Shown: positions 34,761 through 45,895 of the stretch, piece after piece
Position numbering within the stretch: position 1 is the stretch's first letter
Layout of the letters: each line of letters opens with the position of its first letter
Origin: Coniferiporia sulphurascens
Lineage: Eukaryota; Basidiomycota; Agaricomycetes; Hymenochaetales; Hymenochaetaceae
Length of the DNA: 64,000 nucleotides
Assembly (NCBI GenBank): GCA_002794785.1
Contig: NBBA01000011.1
Span: 868,001 to 932,000, forward strand
Direction of reading: 5' to 3'
The notes under the pieces: model-generated
The model's input: only the letters and a program-made list of their open reading frames with translations
The model's database searches: none
What the model was told of the DNA's origin: nothing
Translations under genes and position numbers: made by a program

Positions 34761-36120
34761 CTTTTCCATGGACACTTCCGATTTCCTACACTCCATTATC
34801 CTTCTTGCATCGACCCGCAATATATTACAAGTATACCCATGTCGAGACTCGAGACTTTTCGCCGGCCAAATGCGGCCGTGCCTTATGGCGTATTCCTCGA
34901 TGGCCTTCTGAATGTGCCGAATGGGAGCTATCAAATTTCTGAGCCTGATTTATTTAGTGTGAATGGCAAAATAGTCTTCTGATAAACAGTTGCTTCATTT
35001 CGGTTGTAAATTTCATTCCGGCCGCTAAAATCAAGGCCAGCCTGCGAACCCGTCGTGTCTTCAGGTGCAGCGTGATTACGTAAATTTCCGCGGTAACCTT
35101 TGTTCGGTCTGTCGATCTTGCAGCTTGAATGCAAGCTTGCCTCTCACTAACATGATCTCATAAGAACAATTGACCATCATCAAATCTTCAAGAAAATCAG
35201 TACCTTATTAGGCCGGTTGAAGGGCCATAATCACGAAATGACCTGTGTATTGGCTCCTTCATGATATCTCTTCCGAATTGTGCTTTGATAAAAGGTACGT
35301 TCAATTCAGTCGAGTGTCCTTGTGATTGATTATGCTCGAGCTTATTTCTCAATGCTTTCCCTCTGGCGTCTTCACACTTCAAGGTCGATCCCGAATTCCA
35401 GCGCCGAGTGCTCGATTTACTGCAGTCGGCTGCAGGTGTCGTCTTCCCACCGTAAACGTGCTTCTAGATCGTATAGAAGACGCCGCTGCATTCATGCCGT
35501 AAATTTTTAATAACAAACAATTTTGGGTCGATAAGAAATCTTCTCGGTCGCTAGGTTTGCCTTTTTGGAGTAACCAGGCGGGGGGAGTTGATCCATAAAG
35601 TTGTGAGTGAGAGCATGCCTGTTATTCGATTTTGGCGAAGCAGTCCCTAAATCTGGGCTTGGAACGATTAACATATATCAGCTCCCAGTAGAAAATATGT
35701 CGTAACAGATATTGAATGACACGGGGAACAAATCCGGATATGGTTGCTTCCTATACCTTATTGAAATTGTAAATTTGTCTACTAATTGTGATTCCCTAAT
35801 GGCCGTCTTCTATATTCTGGATTTAGCATGCCCCCTATAACCCGAAAACAATACAGTATATGGATAAGTAGGTACACTTTACTCAAAATGCGGTAAAAGA
35901 CCATAGCAAATCACAAACGTTTGACCATATTTACAGTTTAGGAGGCAACTATATTCAGGTTTGTTCCCCGTGTGAAGCAATCTGACGTCGACTCTGGAAG
36001 CGTTCAATTGAATACAGAAGTCGATCACATTTCATATTAAAGTCTGATTTTATTGTTATAAGAGGCTCGACCCTATGAATTCGCCGTTTCCTTCTCCCAT
36101 CCCACGAGCTCCAGCGCGAT
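34761..36120. other. Intergenic region before the P450 array
   Basis: 1.36 kb, AT-richer than the flanking genes. 3' flank of the oxysterol-binding gene and promoter of P450 copy 1. No gene, RNA or repeat recognised. Confidence 0.4.
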
Positions 36121-38415
36121 ATGTTGCAGCTGGCTGATACTTTTGTTCTCCTCCTGGGCATTCTTGGATCTGCTGTCGCCTTTAAATTGGTTTTGGGTCT
36201 CGGAGCGCCCCTCGGAAGCTTGCCTCCTGGCCCTCCGCTGGATCCCATCATAGGACACGCCAGGAAAATATCGAAAGAGCGTTCCTGGGAGACATTTGCA
36301 GAATGGGGGAAGACCTACGGTAGGGATCCTTTATTAAGCTCTGGAAGATCATAATCAATGAGGAAATGCACACAGGCGATGTTATGACAGCACGTGTACT
36401 CGGTCGCACTGTGGTTGTCCTTAACACGTATGCCGCTGCGAAGGACCTTCTGGATAGAAAAAGCGCAACGTTCTCCGACAGACCGTCTATGCCTTTGGCC
36501 ACTCTGTAGGTGGCTTTTAATAGATTATCTTTCAAAAGACCTGTTAAGGATAAAATAGCATGGGATTGGGATCAACGATGCCGTTCCTCATATACGGTAG
36601 CCGTTTGCGTAAGCATCGCCGCATGATGCACAAACACTTCAGTCTTCAGGCTCTTTCCGAGGAGCCATTTAAATCCATACAAGAAAGCCATGTCCGGAAT
36701 TTTCTGTGTGATTTGCTGAATGGGCCGGAAGGTTTTCTGACAGACCTCCATAAGTAAGCTGGGCGGCACAACTGAAACGTATTTCCTAATTGTTGGCATT
36801 CCAGATTGGTCGCCGGAATGATTGTTTTAATGGTATACGGCCACGAGGTTGTATCTGAAGACGATCCTTACATCAAGCTAGTTAATCAAGCTTCCAGAAT
36901 GATCATAAGCTCTGGATCTCCTGGTGCAACCCTCATAGATTTCGTACCTAGCTGTAAGTACCACAGGTCCTCCATGTCCTTTACAACCTCAAACTGTTAT
37001 CCTGCATGCAAGTGCGCCATATTCCAACGTGGTTTCCCGGGACAGACCTTAAGAAACATGCATTGGCAACTTCCAAGGTCTTCAAAAAAGTAATTGATCA
37101 ACCCTATGACGAGGCTAAGTCAAAAAAGGTTTGTGCGCGCATATACAAGGTTTCTTTCGAGCCTACCGCTGCTAACCCAGATTTAAGGCTACAGGGAAAG
37201 CACCTCGGTCCATGGTCGCTAACCTTCTGGATGAATGCGACGAGATGGACGCAATCGACAAAGAACACGAAGATGATATGAAGTCTCTGAGCGCAGTTGT
37301 GTACACTGGTAAGTCTGGCCCCCGTTCCACTACGGGAAAACATCCTTCTAATCAAAAGCATCGAAAAAAGCTGGTGAAGATACGGTACGTCTTCTCCCAT
37401 GATTCGGCACGAGGCAGCGTTGACAACAGTCACCGTAGACAAAAACGGTTCTGGCGACATTCTTTATGATGATGACGCTACACCCAGAAGTTGTGAAAAA
37501 AGCACAGATGGAGATTGACAATGTTGTTGGCGTAGCTCGTATGCCCGTCCTTGAGGACCGGTCAAACCTGCCATACATTGACTGTATAATTAAGGAACTT
37601 TATCGGTGGGTACCTGGATGGGATTTTGCTGCGTTTCCTTCAAGAGCTCACTTGAATTCAAAGGATCAACCCTCCAGCGCCACTAGGTGAGGTTGAATGA
37701 GACTAAGCTGCTCACGACTGTTTTTGAAATGACGTCCTCATTCCCCTTGAAGGCATGCCGCACATGTCCACGCAGGAGGATCGTTACCGCGGCTGGACGA
37801 TTCCGAATAAGACTACGGTAATAGCGAATATATGGTATGTGTATGCTTACATTATTTGTCCGCGTGTGATCTCTCAATTTATTCATCATATCGAAGGAAA
37901 ATGATGCGAGACGAAAACGTTTTCCCCGATCCGGAAGCTTTTCTCCCAGAGAGGCATACGGAGAAGACCATTATGAATGAACAGAAACTTCGTTTGGGCG
38001 AGACAACAGATAGTCAGAATAATGCCGCTGGGGGAGACGACCCCAGCGCGATCGTATTCGGCTTTGGAAGACGGTCCGTTTACTGTTTTCATATTTGCTA
38101 CTAAAGCTACAAGTTGTATTGATCCTTTCTAGAATATGTCCGGGTCAGGCCTTTGCGGATACAACAATCTGGCTCACCATTGTAAACGTGCTGTGGGCTT
38201 TCGACATTCTGCCTTACATGGATCCTGTTACTGGAGAGGAAAGCCCACCGGAGGTTGCATATGACGTTGGAATGGTTTCGTAAGAGACCCCATACGCGCC
38301 GACTGGTCTGCTCATACTGACGCGAGCCGATCCTAGCATTCCAAGGCCTTTCAAATGCCGTATAATTTCGCGCAGTGCTAAGCATGCCGAATTAATAAAG
38401 GAGCGCCACGCTTGA
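36121..38415 (+). CDS. Cytochrome P450 monooxygenase, tandem copy 1
   Basis: Thirteen exons (36121-36319, 36376-36505, 36559-36753, 36805-36953, 37013-37128, 37188-37308, 37371-37384, 37439-37605, 37664-37686, 37753-37834, 37897-38073, 38133-38279, 38337-38415) give 532 residues, normal for a fungal microsomal P450. It has an N-terminal membrane anchor (residues 5-28), the proline hinge [12 protein letters not shown]-like helix C ([13 protein letters not shown]), helix I AGEDTT (~304-309), ExxR as ELYR (~361-364), and the heme loop [13 protein letters not shown] with the Cys thiolate (~460). Resembles the 'O-methylsterigmatocystin oxidoreductase-like' P450s expanded in Agaricomycetes; substrate unknown. 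Helix I is split by a 14-nt exon. First of three close tandem paralogues; no frame defect. Confidence 0.93.
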
Positions 38416-38430
38416 TTACCCATGTGTGTC

Positions 38431-38792
38431 TCGAAATAGCGAACTATGCATGTCAGAACATTTGTATGTCATCCAGATACATTTTCAGGAGAAGGCTTCG
38501 CAGATCCTTGGACAGAGGTTCTTATCAGGGCGAGGAACCAGCAATAGCGTTCAATATTTCCCAATTGGCTGTTATTGAATGGTGTCGACAGATTGGCAAA
38601 GGGGACAGGTGTGGCCCGGGAGATCCAGATACAACACAGAGCGGTCCTTCAATCGTAACTGCAGTAGTGAGGTGTCCTAAACATAGCCCGGAGTGTTGTT
38701 GAGCCAAGTCATGTAACATATGGTCAGATGCCGCAGAGCGGTCAACGAATAAGTAAATGTCCAGAGCAAAAATTACATGGCCAGAATACGCT
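38431..38792 (+). repeat. P450 3' flank duplicate, left copy
   Basis: About 360 bp alignable by eye with 46023-46371. Shared blocks include GATACATTTTC, CCTTGGAC and the 20-nt block AGAGCAAAAATTACATGGC. It belongs to the duplicated P450 unit and carries a coding-like fragment (see findings). In this copy an indel and stops break the frame. Confidence 0.7.
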
Positions 38793-39520
38793 GGGGTGCT
38801 GGTTTTAGTTGGCCCCCTTTTGGCATCAATTTAAAACTCCGAGCTGTGCTTTCTGATTACGTAGCTTTAGTTCCCACAGTTCGATTAAATTTCTTTATCT
38901 GCGGTGGCTGAACCCGTAGTACTACTATTTCCACAATATTCCAAGACGCCCATCGCAGGTTGAGTATTCACAAAGTCATACGCTAAACCCTTTTCAATAA
39001 GATGTGGCTGTTGGGTGTCTAGACTCATACTTCATGTCCCGGAAGCGTGGACCTAGCCAACATCCGTCAAGAAATTTTCTGACTACTATCGTCGAATCCC
39101 TGAGGAATCTGGCATCCTCCTGGGAAAATGAGGAAGCCCTAGTTGCTGAATATTCTCAATATCTGACTACTTCAAGGCAATGCTCCCTCTGGATTGTGCC
39201 TTAGTAATGAATACCCTCAAGTCGATTGGATCGCCCTCTCCCTCCAATACACATACTCGTGCAAGTTCAAGGCAATCACAAGTCCGATGTCCGAGTGACA
39301 AGTGGGCGACACATTACAATCGGCTTCAGATAACCCCTTTGCGTCATGCGAGTGCTTCTAGGCTCTAGTGGGTATCGGAAATGCCTTTCTTGTTGCACAC
39401 CACAAGTGATTGGGTACCGAAAAGAAATGTTCTCGAATACGGCATCCGCCGCCAACAACGATTTGTCAGTTGGGGAATTAAACATAGCCTCACTGGCATG
39501 AACATTTCCATTTTTATTTA

Positions 39521-39721
39521 TTTTGGCAACGGAATTTCCCCTAGCTTCGGATTCACTCATGCGATTGATGCCTAGAGCGCCTCGACAGACAAGACAGGGT
39601 GACAGAAACGAGTGGTGAGTGGTGTAAACCGACGCTGACCCGAGAGCGTCCGACAGAGTACAGGAGCCCCGTTTCATCTTGTGCCAAGTTCACTGCTATA
39701 AAGGGAGAGCCTAACTCCTAG
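39521..39721 (+). repeat. P450 5' flank duplicate, left copy
   Basis: About 200 bp similar to 42961-43110, ending in GAGCCTAACTCCTA just upstream of P450 copy 2. Here it runs almost directly into the gene; in copy 3 the same flank is separated from the gene by extra DNA. Confidence 0.65.
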
Positions 39722-39770
39722 AATTGGCTGTCGCGGTTCATTTTCCCCTTTCCCATGAGCTTTGGCACAA

Positions 39771-42062
39771 ATGTTGCAATCTTCTGATACTCTTGTTCCT
39801 CTCCTAGGCGGCCTTGCAATTATTGTCGTTCTGAAATTGATCCTAGACCTCAGAGCTCCCTCTAGCAACCTGCCTCCTGGTCCTCCATTGGACCCCATCA
39901 TAGGGCACGCCAGAAAAATATCGAAAGAGCGTTCCTGGGAGACATTCGCAGAATGGGGGAAGACTTACGGTGCGTGTTCATCATCAGGCTCTGGGGTTCC
40001 ACATTCGATGAGGAAGTACATGCAGGTGATGTCGTGACGGCTCGCGTACTCAATCGGACCGTGGTTGTTCTTAACTCGTTTACTGCGGCGAGGGACCTTC
40101 TGGATAGAAAAAGCGGAACGTTCTCCGACAGACCGTTTATGCCTTTGGCCACTCTGTAGGTAGCTTCTCGAAATAGTGTCTCTGAGGGTATTTATAAAAG
40201 TAAAATAGCACGGGATGGGGTTCGGCGATGGGGTTCCTCGCATACGGCAGCCGTCTGCGCAAGCAACGCCGGATGATTCACAAACACTTTGGCCCTCAAG
40301 CTCTTTCTGAGGAGCCACTCAAGTCTGTACAGGCAAGCAAAATACGTATCTTTCTGCACGACTTGCTGAATAGACCGGAAAGCTTCCTGAGCGATATCCA
40401 CAAGTAAGCAAGGAGGTTCAACTGAACGTTTTCCCTAATCGATAGCGTTTCAGATTAGTCGCTGGAATGATTGTCCTGATGGTATACGGTCATGAAGTTG
40501 TATCCGAGGACGACCATTACATCAGGCTGGCAGATCAAGCATCTAAAATGACTATAAGCTCCGGACCTCAAGGCGCAACCCTGATAGACTTCATACCCAG
40601 TCGTAAGTCTTGCTCTATGATCGAATCTCCTCCCTGTTATAAAGCATGAACTAATGACCCGTGTACAAGTGCAATATGTTCCAACATGGTTTCCCGGAAT
40701 GGGCCTCAAGAAGCACGCTTTGGCAACTTATAAGGTTGTTAGGGAGGTATTCGACTCACCTTTTAACGACACCAAGATAAGAAAGGTTTGCATGACACAG
40801 CTTAATCTGACATTACTGTCGTTAATTCAAATTCAAGGCTGCGGGGAAGGCACCTCCATCTATAGTCTCTAAACTTCTCGATGAATACGACGAAATGGGC
40901 GTGATCGACAAAGAACACGAGGAGGATATGAAAGCTTTAAGTGCAACTGTGTACATTGGTAAGCCGAGCTCCTTATTCTATAACAAAGGCGTACACCTTT
41001 CTAACCAGGAATGTCGAGAAAAGGCGGTGAAGATACGGTTCGCCTCCTCCTGTGATCTGACATGGGAAGGTATTGATAACAAACTAATATGGTCCTAGAC
41101 GAAATCGGTTCTGGCGACATTCTTTTTGATGATGACGCTTCATCCAGAAGTTGCGAAGAAAGCACAGAGCGATATCGACAATGTTGTTGGCGCGGCCCGT
41201 CTGCCCATGTTCGAAGATCGGTCGGACTTGCCGTACATCAATTGTATAATTAAGGGCTTTATCGGTGAGGACTGGTTGGGAAATTGTTGTTTTCTTCGGA
41301 AACTCACTCGAGTCTAAAGGATCAATCCGCCGGGGCCTTTAGGTCAGACTGGATGAAAAAAACCTAGTCATGCTTTATGACGTGTCATTTACGTTACTCT
41401 TAAAGGAATGCCGCACATGTCCACGCAGGAGGATTGTTACCGTAGCTGGACGATTCTAAATAAGACCACGGTAATAGCGAATATATGGTATGTGCATACT
41501 TACATTACTTGTCCGTGTGTGATCCCCGATTTTACTTATATTGAAGGGAAATGATGCGGGACGAAAACGTTTTCCCCGATCCGGAAGCTTTTCTCCCAGA
41601 GAGGCATACGGGGAAGACTACTATGAATGAACAGAAAGTTCGTTTGGGCGAGACGACAGACGATCAGGATAATGTCGCTGGAGGAGACGATCCCAGCGCG
41701 ATCGTATTCGGCTTTGGAAGACGGTTCGTCTGCTGTTTTCATATTCGCTACCAGAACCACGAGTTGAATTGATCCTGTCCAGGATATGTCCAGGCCAAGC
41801 CTTTGCGGATACAACAATCTGGCTCACCATTGTAAATGTGTTGTGGGCTTTCGACATTAGGCCTTGCATAGATCCTGTTACCGGAGAGGAAAGCCCGCCT
41901 GAAGTCGCGTATGACATGGGATTGGTTTCGTAAGAGATCCCATTCGCGCGGACAATTGCTTGTACTAACGCAACTGGTCCTAGTGTCCCCAAGCCATTTA
42001 AATGCGGCATAACTCCGCGCAGCGCTAAGCATGCCCAGTTGATAAAGGAGCACCATGACTGA
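39771..42062 (+). pseudogene. Cytochrome P450, tandem copy 2, frameshifted in ExxR
   Basis: Same 13-exon layout as copies 1 and 3 (exon 1 again 199 nt) and very similar sequence. The membrane anchor, LPPGPPLDP hinge, helix C (RLRKQRRMIHKHF) and helix I (GEDTT) are present, as are the downstream heme-loop exons (FGFGRR then [11 protein letters not shown]). At 41254-41257 one base is missing relative to both sisters (AAGGG-CTTT against AAGGAACTTT and AAGGAGCTTT). This destroys the glutamate of ExxR, shifts the frame and, after normal splicing to the next exon, ends at TAG 41340-41342, before the heme-binding region. It therefore cannot make an active P450 unless the base is a sequencing error. 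The exon 7 donor (GTTCGC) is also weaker than in the sisters (GTACG). The rest is well preserved, so the loss is recent. Confidence 0.85.
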
Positions 42063-42485
42063 GCATTCATTCGGCGTGCTTTCCCTATACTCTTTTACTT
42101 CATTCGCAGGAGCGTTAACCTGCGAAGGAATATCTTGTCATCTTGTCTTTACTCTCGTCCTAAAGTCCTTGTATTATAGCGCATCAATAGAATGAACCAC
42201 AGTCAACAGTATGCGTTTCGCTAAAAAATCGGTCCAGACGTCCTTTCCGGAGTAGACATTTTGCAGGCTTCCGGACTGGCGTTTCTTGGAAACGAAAGGC
42301 TCCGGCAGTACCACTTACCCATTTTCAGAGTCTATTTACGCCATGGGCTACCATTAAGAAATGGTCACCAAGTCAGCAAAGACAATCGACGTGAAAACCA
42401 CACGACGTAGTTTGACAGCCAGAACAACGAGCCTCGCTCCTTCCCAGAAAATTTTCGGCTGTTGATGAGATCAAACCAGTACTGT

Positions 42486-42757
42486 GCATCCCTGCATCCT
42501 TGCGGAATTGATTAGTCGGCAAGGAAGGGATGCCGGGATCCCTGGACCGGTGCAGGGATTCCGAATATGCCAGTGGGAAGCCTGAGGGATGTGGCAACCC
42601 ACAAGCGATGCTCCATTCTGGACATTAATATTAACACGTAATACGTGAGCAAAAATGACCTAATTTTCTAAATCGGATTATCATGATGGGATTCCCACGG
42701 CGCAGGGATCCCTACCAATATTAATGATCCCTGCGGGATCCCTGCATCCCTGCGAGA
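42486..42757. repeat. Interspersed GGGATCCCTGC palindromic repeats
   Basis: Two clusters (42486-42568 and 42701-42757) of degenerate units built on GCAGGGATCCCT and its complement, for example CAGGGATCCCT, GCGGGATCCCTGCATCCC and CATCCCTGCATCC. The unit is a near-perfect palindrome, so the clusters could form hairpins. This could be the ends of a small non-autonomous element or a decayed satellite. Confidence 0.6.
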
Positions 42758-42960
42758 TACCTGTTGATGAAAAAATGGCCGGCGCACAAAATCCCGGAAT
42801 CGCGACATTTTAGTCCTACGGAAGGATGTCGTTCTATAATGCGCTATATACTGCCGCCGCTACAGCTTAGCATGTGCCCTCTGGCCTTCATTCAAGTTAC
42901 ATGGTACTGACTGTGCAGCCATTAATATTGATTGCCAGTGAGCCGCATCATTCCAGTTTC

Positions 42961-43110
42961 TGTTTGGCAGTGGCATTTCCCCTATTTTGTACTTATGCCT
43001 AGAGCACGCGGCGTAAACCGACGTCGACTTGAGGAGCATCGACCGACTCGGAACACAGAAGCCCCGTTTCATGTGCTAATCTTACTATCACAAAGGAGCC
43101 TAACTCCTAA
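42961..43110 (+). repeat. P450 5' flank duplicate, right copy
   Basis: Similar to 39521-39721 (shared GGCATTTCCCCTA/GGAATTTCCCCTA, GTAAACCGACG, GCCCCGTTTCAT and GAGCCTAACTCCTAA). Marks the original promoter side of the duplicated unit. Confidence 0.65.
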
Positions 43111-43549
43111 CTCCTACAATGGAGAGCTGCAACTCGGGACCTTCTGAGACGACCATACCATCTAATTGTATCTGGTCCCCCGATATATTTCATCTGGATT
43201 TTCGGGTAGCTATAAGGGATATTCTACATAACTTATTGCTTGGTTTGCACAGAGTTAATCTCTTTCCTGTGGTAAGGGTCTGTTAGGTAAAAGAGTTTGA
43301 AATAATTGAGCTGGTGTTGGTGTGCCGCCTTACTTGTCTTTGTATTTTGTTTTTTCCAAAAACATTGACACAAATCTATTTTCAGAAACTCCTCGGGAAT
43401 CGGGAAAATCCGAAATGGGGAGGTATTGTATATTTTGTCTGCTTTTCTGTAAGTTTAGACCTCAGCTCGGGCTTCGAAACATTCCGGACACGATGGAGTT
43501 GGGAGCTTTAATAGTTCTCCACAGTATAATTCTCTTATCGGTTCACTTG

Positions 43550-43563
43550 CCCCCCCCCCCCCC
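43550..43563 (+). repeat. C14 mononucleotide tract
   Basis: Fourteen consecutive C residues 24 bp upstream of the ATG of P450 copy 3, at the right end of DNA that is absent from the equivalent position in copy 2. Confidence 0.9.
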
Positions 43564-43586
43564 AAACCTCTTGAGCTTTGGCACAA

Positions 43587-45895
43587 ATGTCGCAGCCTTT
43601 TGATATCTTTGTCCCTCTCCTAGGCGGCCTTGCAATTATTGTCGTTCTAAAATTGATCCTAGACTTCAGAGTACCCTCCGGCAAACTGCCTCCTGGTCCT
43701 CCACTGGACCCTATCATAGGACACGCCAGAAAAATATCGAAAGAGCGTTCCTGGGAGACATTTGCAGAATGGGGGAAGACCTACGGTAAGGATTCTTCAT
43801 CAAGATCTGGACACTACATTCGATGAGGAAGTACATGCAGGTGATGTTATGACGGCTCGCGTGCTCAATCGGACCGTGGTTGTTCTTAACTCGTTTACTG
43901 CGGCGAGGGACCTTCTGGATAGAAAAAGCGGAACGTTCTCCGACAGACCGCCTATGCCTTTGGTCACTCTGTAGGTGGCCTCCCGAGATAGTGTCTCTGA
44001 AGGTATTTGATAAGAAGAAAATAGCATGGGATGGGGACCGACGATGCCGTTCCTCGCATACGGCAGCCGCATGCGCAAGCAACGCCGCATGGTGCATAAA
44101 CATTTTGGCCCCCAAGCTCTTTCTGAAGAGCCATTCAAGTCTGTACAGGCAAACAAAATACGAATCTTCCTGCGCGACTTGCTAAATAGACCGGAAGGCT
44201 TCTTGGGCGATCTCCATAAGTAAGCACACGGAGGCCCGCCTGAACGTATTTCCCAATCATTACCGTTTCAGATTGGTCGCTGGAATGATTGTCCTGATGG
44301 TATACGGTCATGAAGTCGTATCCGAGGACGACCCTTATATCAAACTGGTAGACCAAGCCTCTAAAATGACCATAAGCTCAGGATCTCCGGGCGCAACTTT
44401 GATAGATTTCGTACCTAGCCGTAAGTGCCGCTGCGCTGCCGGATTTCCTCCCTATTATAAAGCTTGAGCCGTCATCTTGCGAACAAGTGTGCCGTGTTCC
44501 AACGTGGTTTCCCGGAATGGGTCTTAAAAGGCACGCGCTGAAAACTTCCGAGGTCGTGAAGGAGGTATTTGACTCTCCTTATAACGATGCCAAGCTTAGA
44601 AAGGTTTGCATGCTCATTTACAAGGCTTATTTTTGGACTGCTGTCGCTAACCCAAATTCTAGGCTGCAGGGAATGGGTTTCCGTCTGTAGTTTCTAATCT
44701 TCTGGATGAATACGACGAAATGGGAGTGATCGACAAAGAACACGAAGGCGACATGAAGGCTTTGAGCGCAGTTGTGTACACAGGTAAACCTATCTCCCTG
44801 TTTTCGCGATAGACAGAAATATCCTTCTAATCAAGAGCGTCGAGAAAAGCCGGTGAAGATACAGTACGCCTTCGCCTGTGGTCCGACACGAGAAAGTGTT
44901 AACAACAAATATCGTAGACAAAGACGGTTTTGGCGACATTCTTTATGATGATGTCGCTTCATCCGGAAGTTGTGAAGAAAGCTCAGGGAGATATTGATAA
45001 CGTTGTTGGCACAACTCGTCTGCCCGTTCTTGAAAACCGATCAGACCTGCCTTACGTCGATTGTATAATAAAGGAGCTTTATCGGTGAGTGTATGGTCGG
45101 AACTTTGCTTAGTTTTGTTCGGAAATTTACTTTAACCCAAGAATCAACCCGCCAGGACCTCTAGGTAAGAATCGGCTTAAAAGATTATTCTACTCGCGGT
45201 CGCTTTATGACATGTCAATTTTGTTTCTCCCCAAGGTGTGCCCCACATGTCTACACAGGAAGATCATTACCGCAGCTGGATAATTCCAAAGAAGACCACA
45301 ATAGTAGCGAATATCTGGTACGTACATGCCCCTATTATTTGTGCGCGCACGCCGATCTCTAATGTGTCCGTGACGAAGGAAAATGATGCGGAACGAAAAA
45401 GTTTTTCCCGATCCGGAAGCTTTCCTTCCAGAAAGGCATGCAGGGAAGATCGCCATGAATGATCAGAAAGTTCGTTTGGGTGAAGCGATATATGGTCAGG
45501 ACGATGCCACCGGTGAAGACGACCCTAGCGCGATTGTATTCGGCTTTGGAAGAAGGTATGTTTATAGTTTGTATCCTTGCTAGCAAAGCTGCGACATTCC
45601 TTGATCCTTTCTAGAATATGTCCGGGCCAGGCCTTTGCGGACACAACAATTTGGCTCACCATCGCAAGTATATTGTGGGCCTTTGATATTCGGCCTTACA
45701 TAGATCCCGTCACTGGAGAGGAAAGACCACCAGAGGTCGCGTATGATGTTGGAATGGTTTCGTAAGAGGTCCCATACGCGCTGACCGGTCTGTTTATACT
45801 GACGAAGCGACCCTAGCGTTCCAAAGCCCTTTAAGTGCAGTATAATTCCGCGCAGTGCCAAGCATGCCGAATTAATAAAGGAGCATCACGCTTGA
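43587..45895 (+). CDS. Cytochrome P450 monooxygenase, tandem copy 3
   Basis: Same 13-exon structure as copy 1, with all junctions traceable and in phase. Key parts: N-terminal anchor, hinge [16 protein letters not shown], helix [14 protein letters not shown], helix I AGEDTT assembled over the 14-nt exon, ExxR as ELYR (45078-45089 region), the PERF-like segment [12 protein letters not shown], and the heme loop [13 protein letters not shown]. No stop or frameshift found, so it should encode a working microsomal P450 of about 530 residues that needs NADPH-P450 reductase. It is closer to copy 2 than to copy 1 in exon 1 and flanks (both begin MAQM-like/SQPFD with [15 protein letters not shown]). 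Its promoter is separated from the shared 5' flank by ~450 bp ending in a C14 tract. Substrate unknown. Confidence 0.92.

Larger units (their letters stand above)
38416..39770. other. Spacer between P450 copies 1 and 2 (duplicated flanks)
   Basis: Contains the distal 3' flank shared with copy 3 (38431-38792) and the 5' flank shared with copy 3 (39521-39721). The middle part (about 38800-39500) has only short open frames without domains. Confidence 0.5.
42063..43586. other. Spacer between P450 copies 2 and 3
   Basis: Holds the proximal 3' flank of copy 2, a cluster of GGATCCCTGC-type repeats (42486-42757), the 5' flank shared with copy 2 (42961-43110), and about 450 bp of unshared DNA ending in a C14 run immediately before copy 3. 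No gene recognised. Confidence 0.5.

Noticed and set aside
36121..45895. Secondary-metabolite gene cluster built around the P450s
   Set aside because: No polyketide, peptide or terpene synthase, prenyltransferase or cluster regulator is adjacent.
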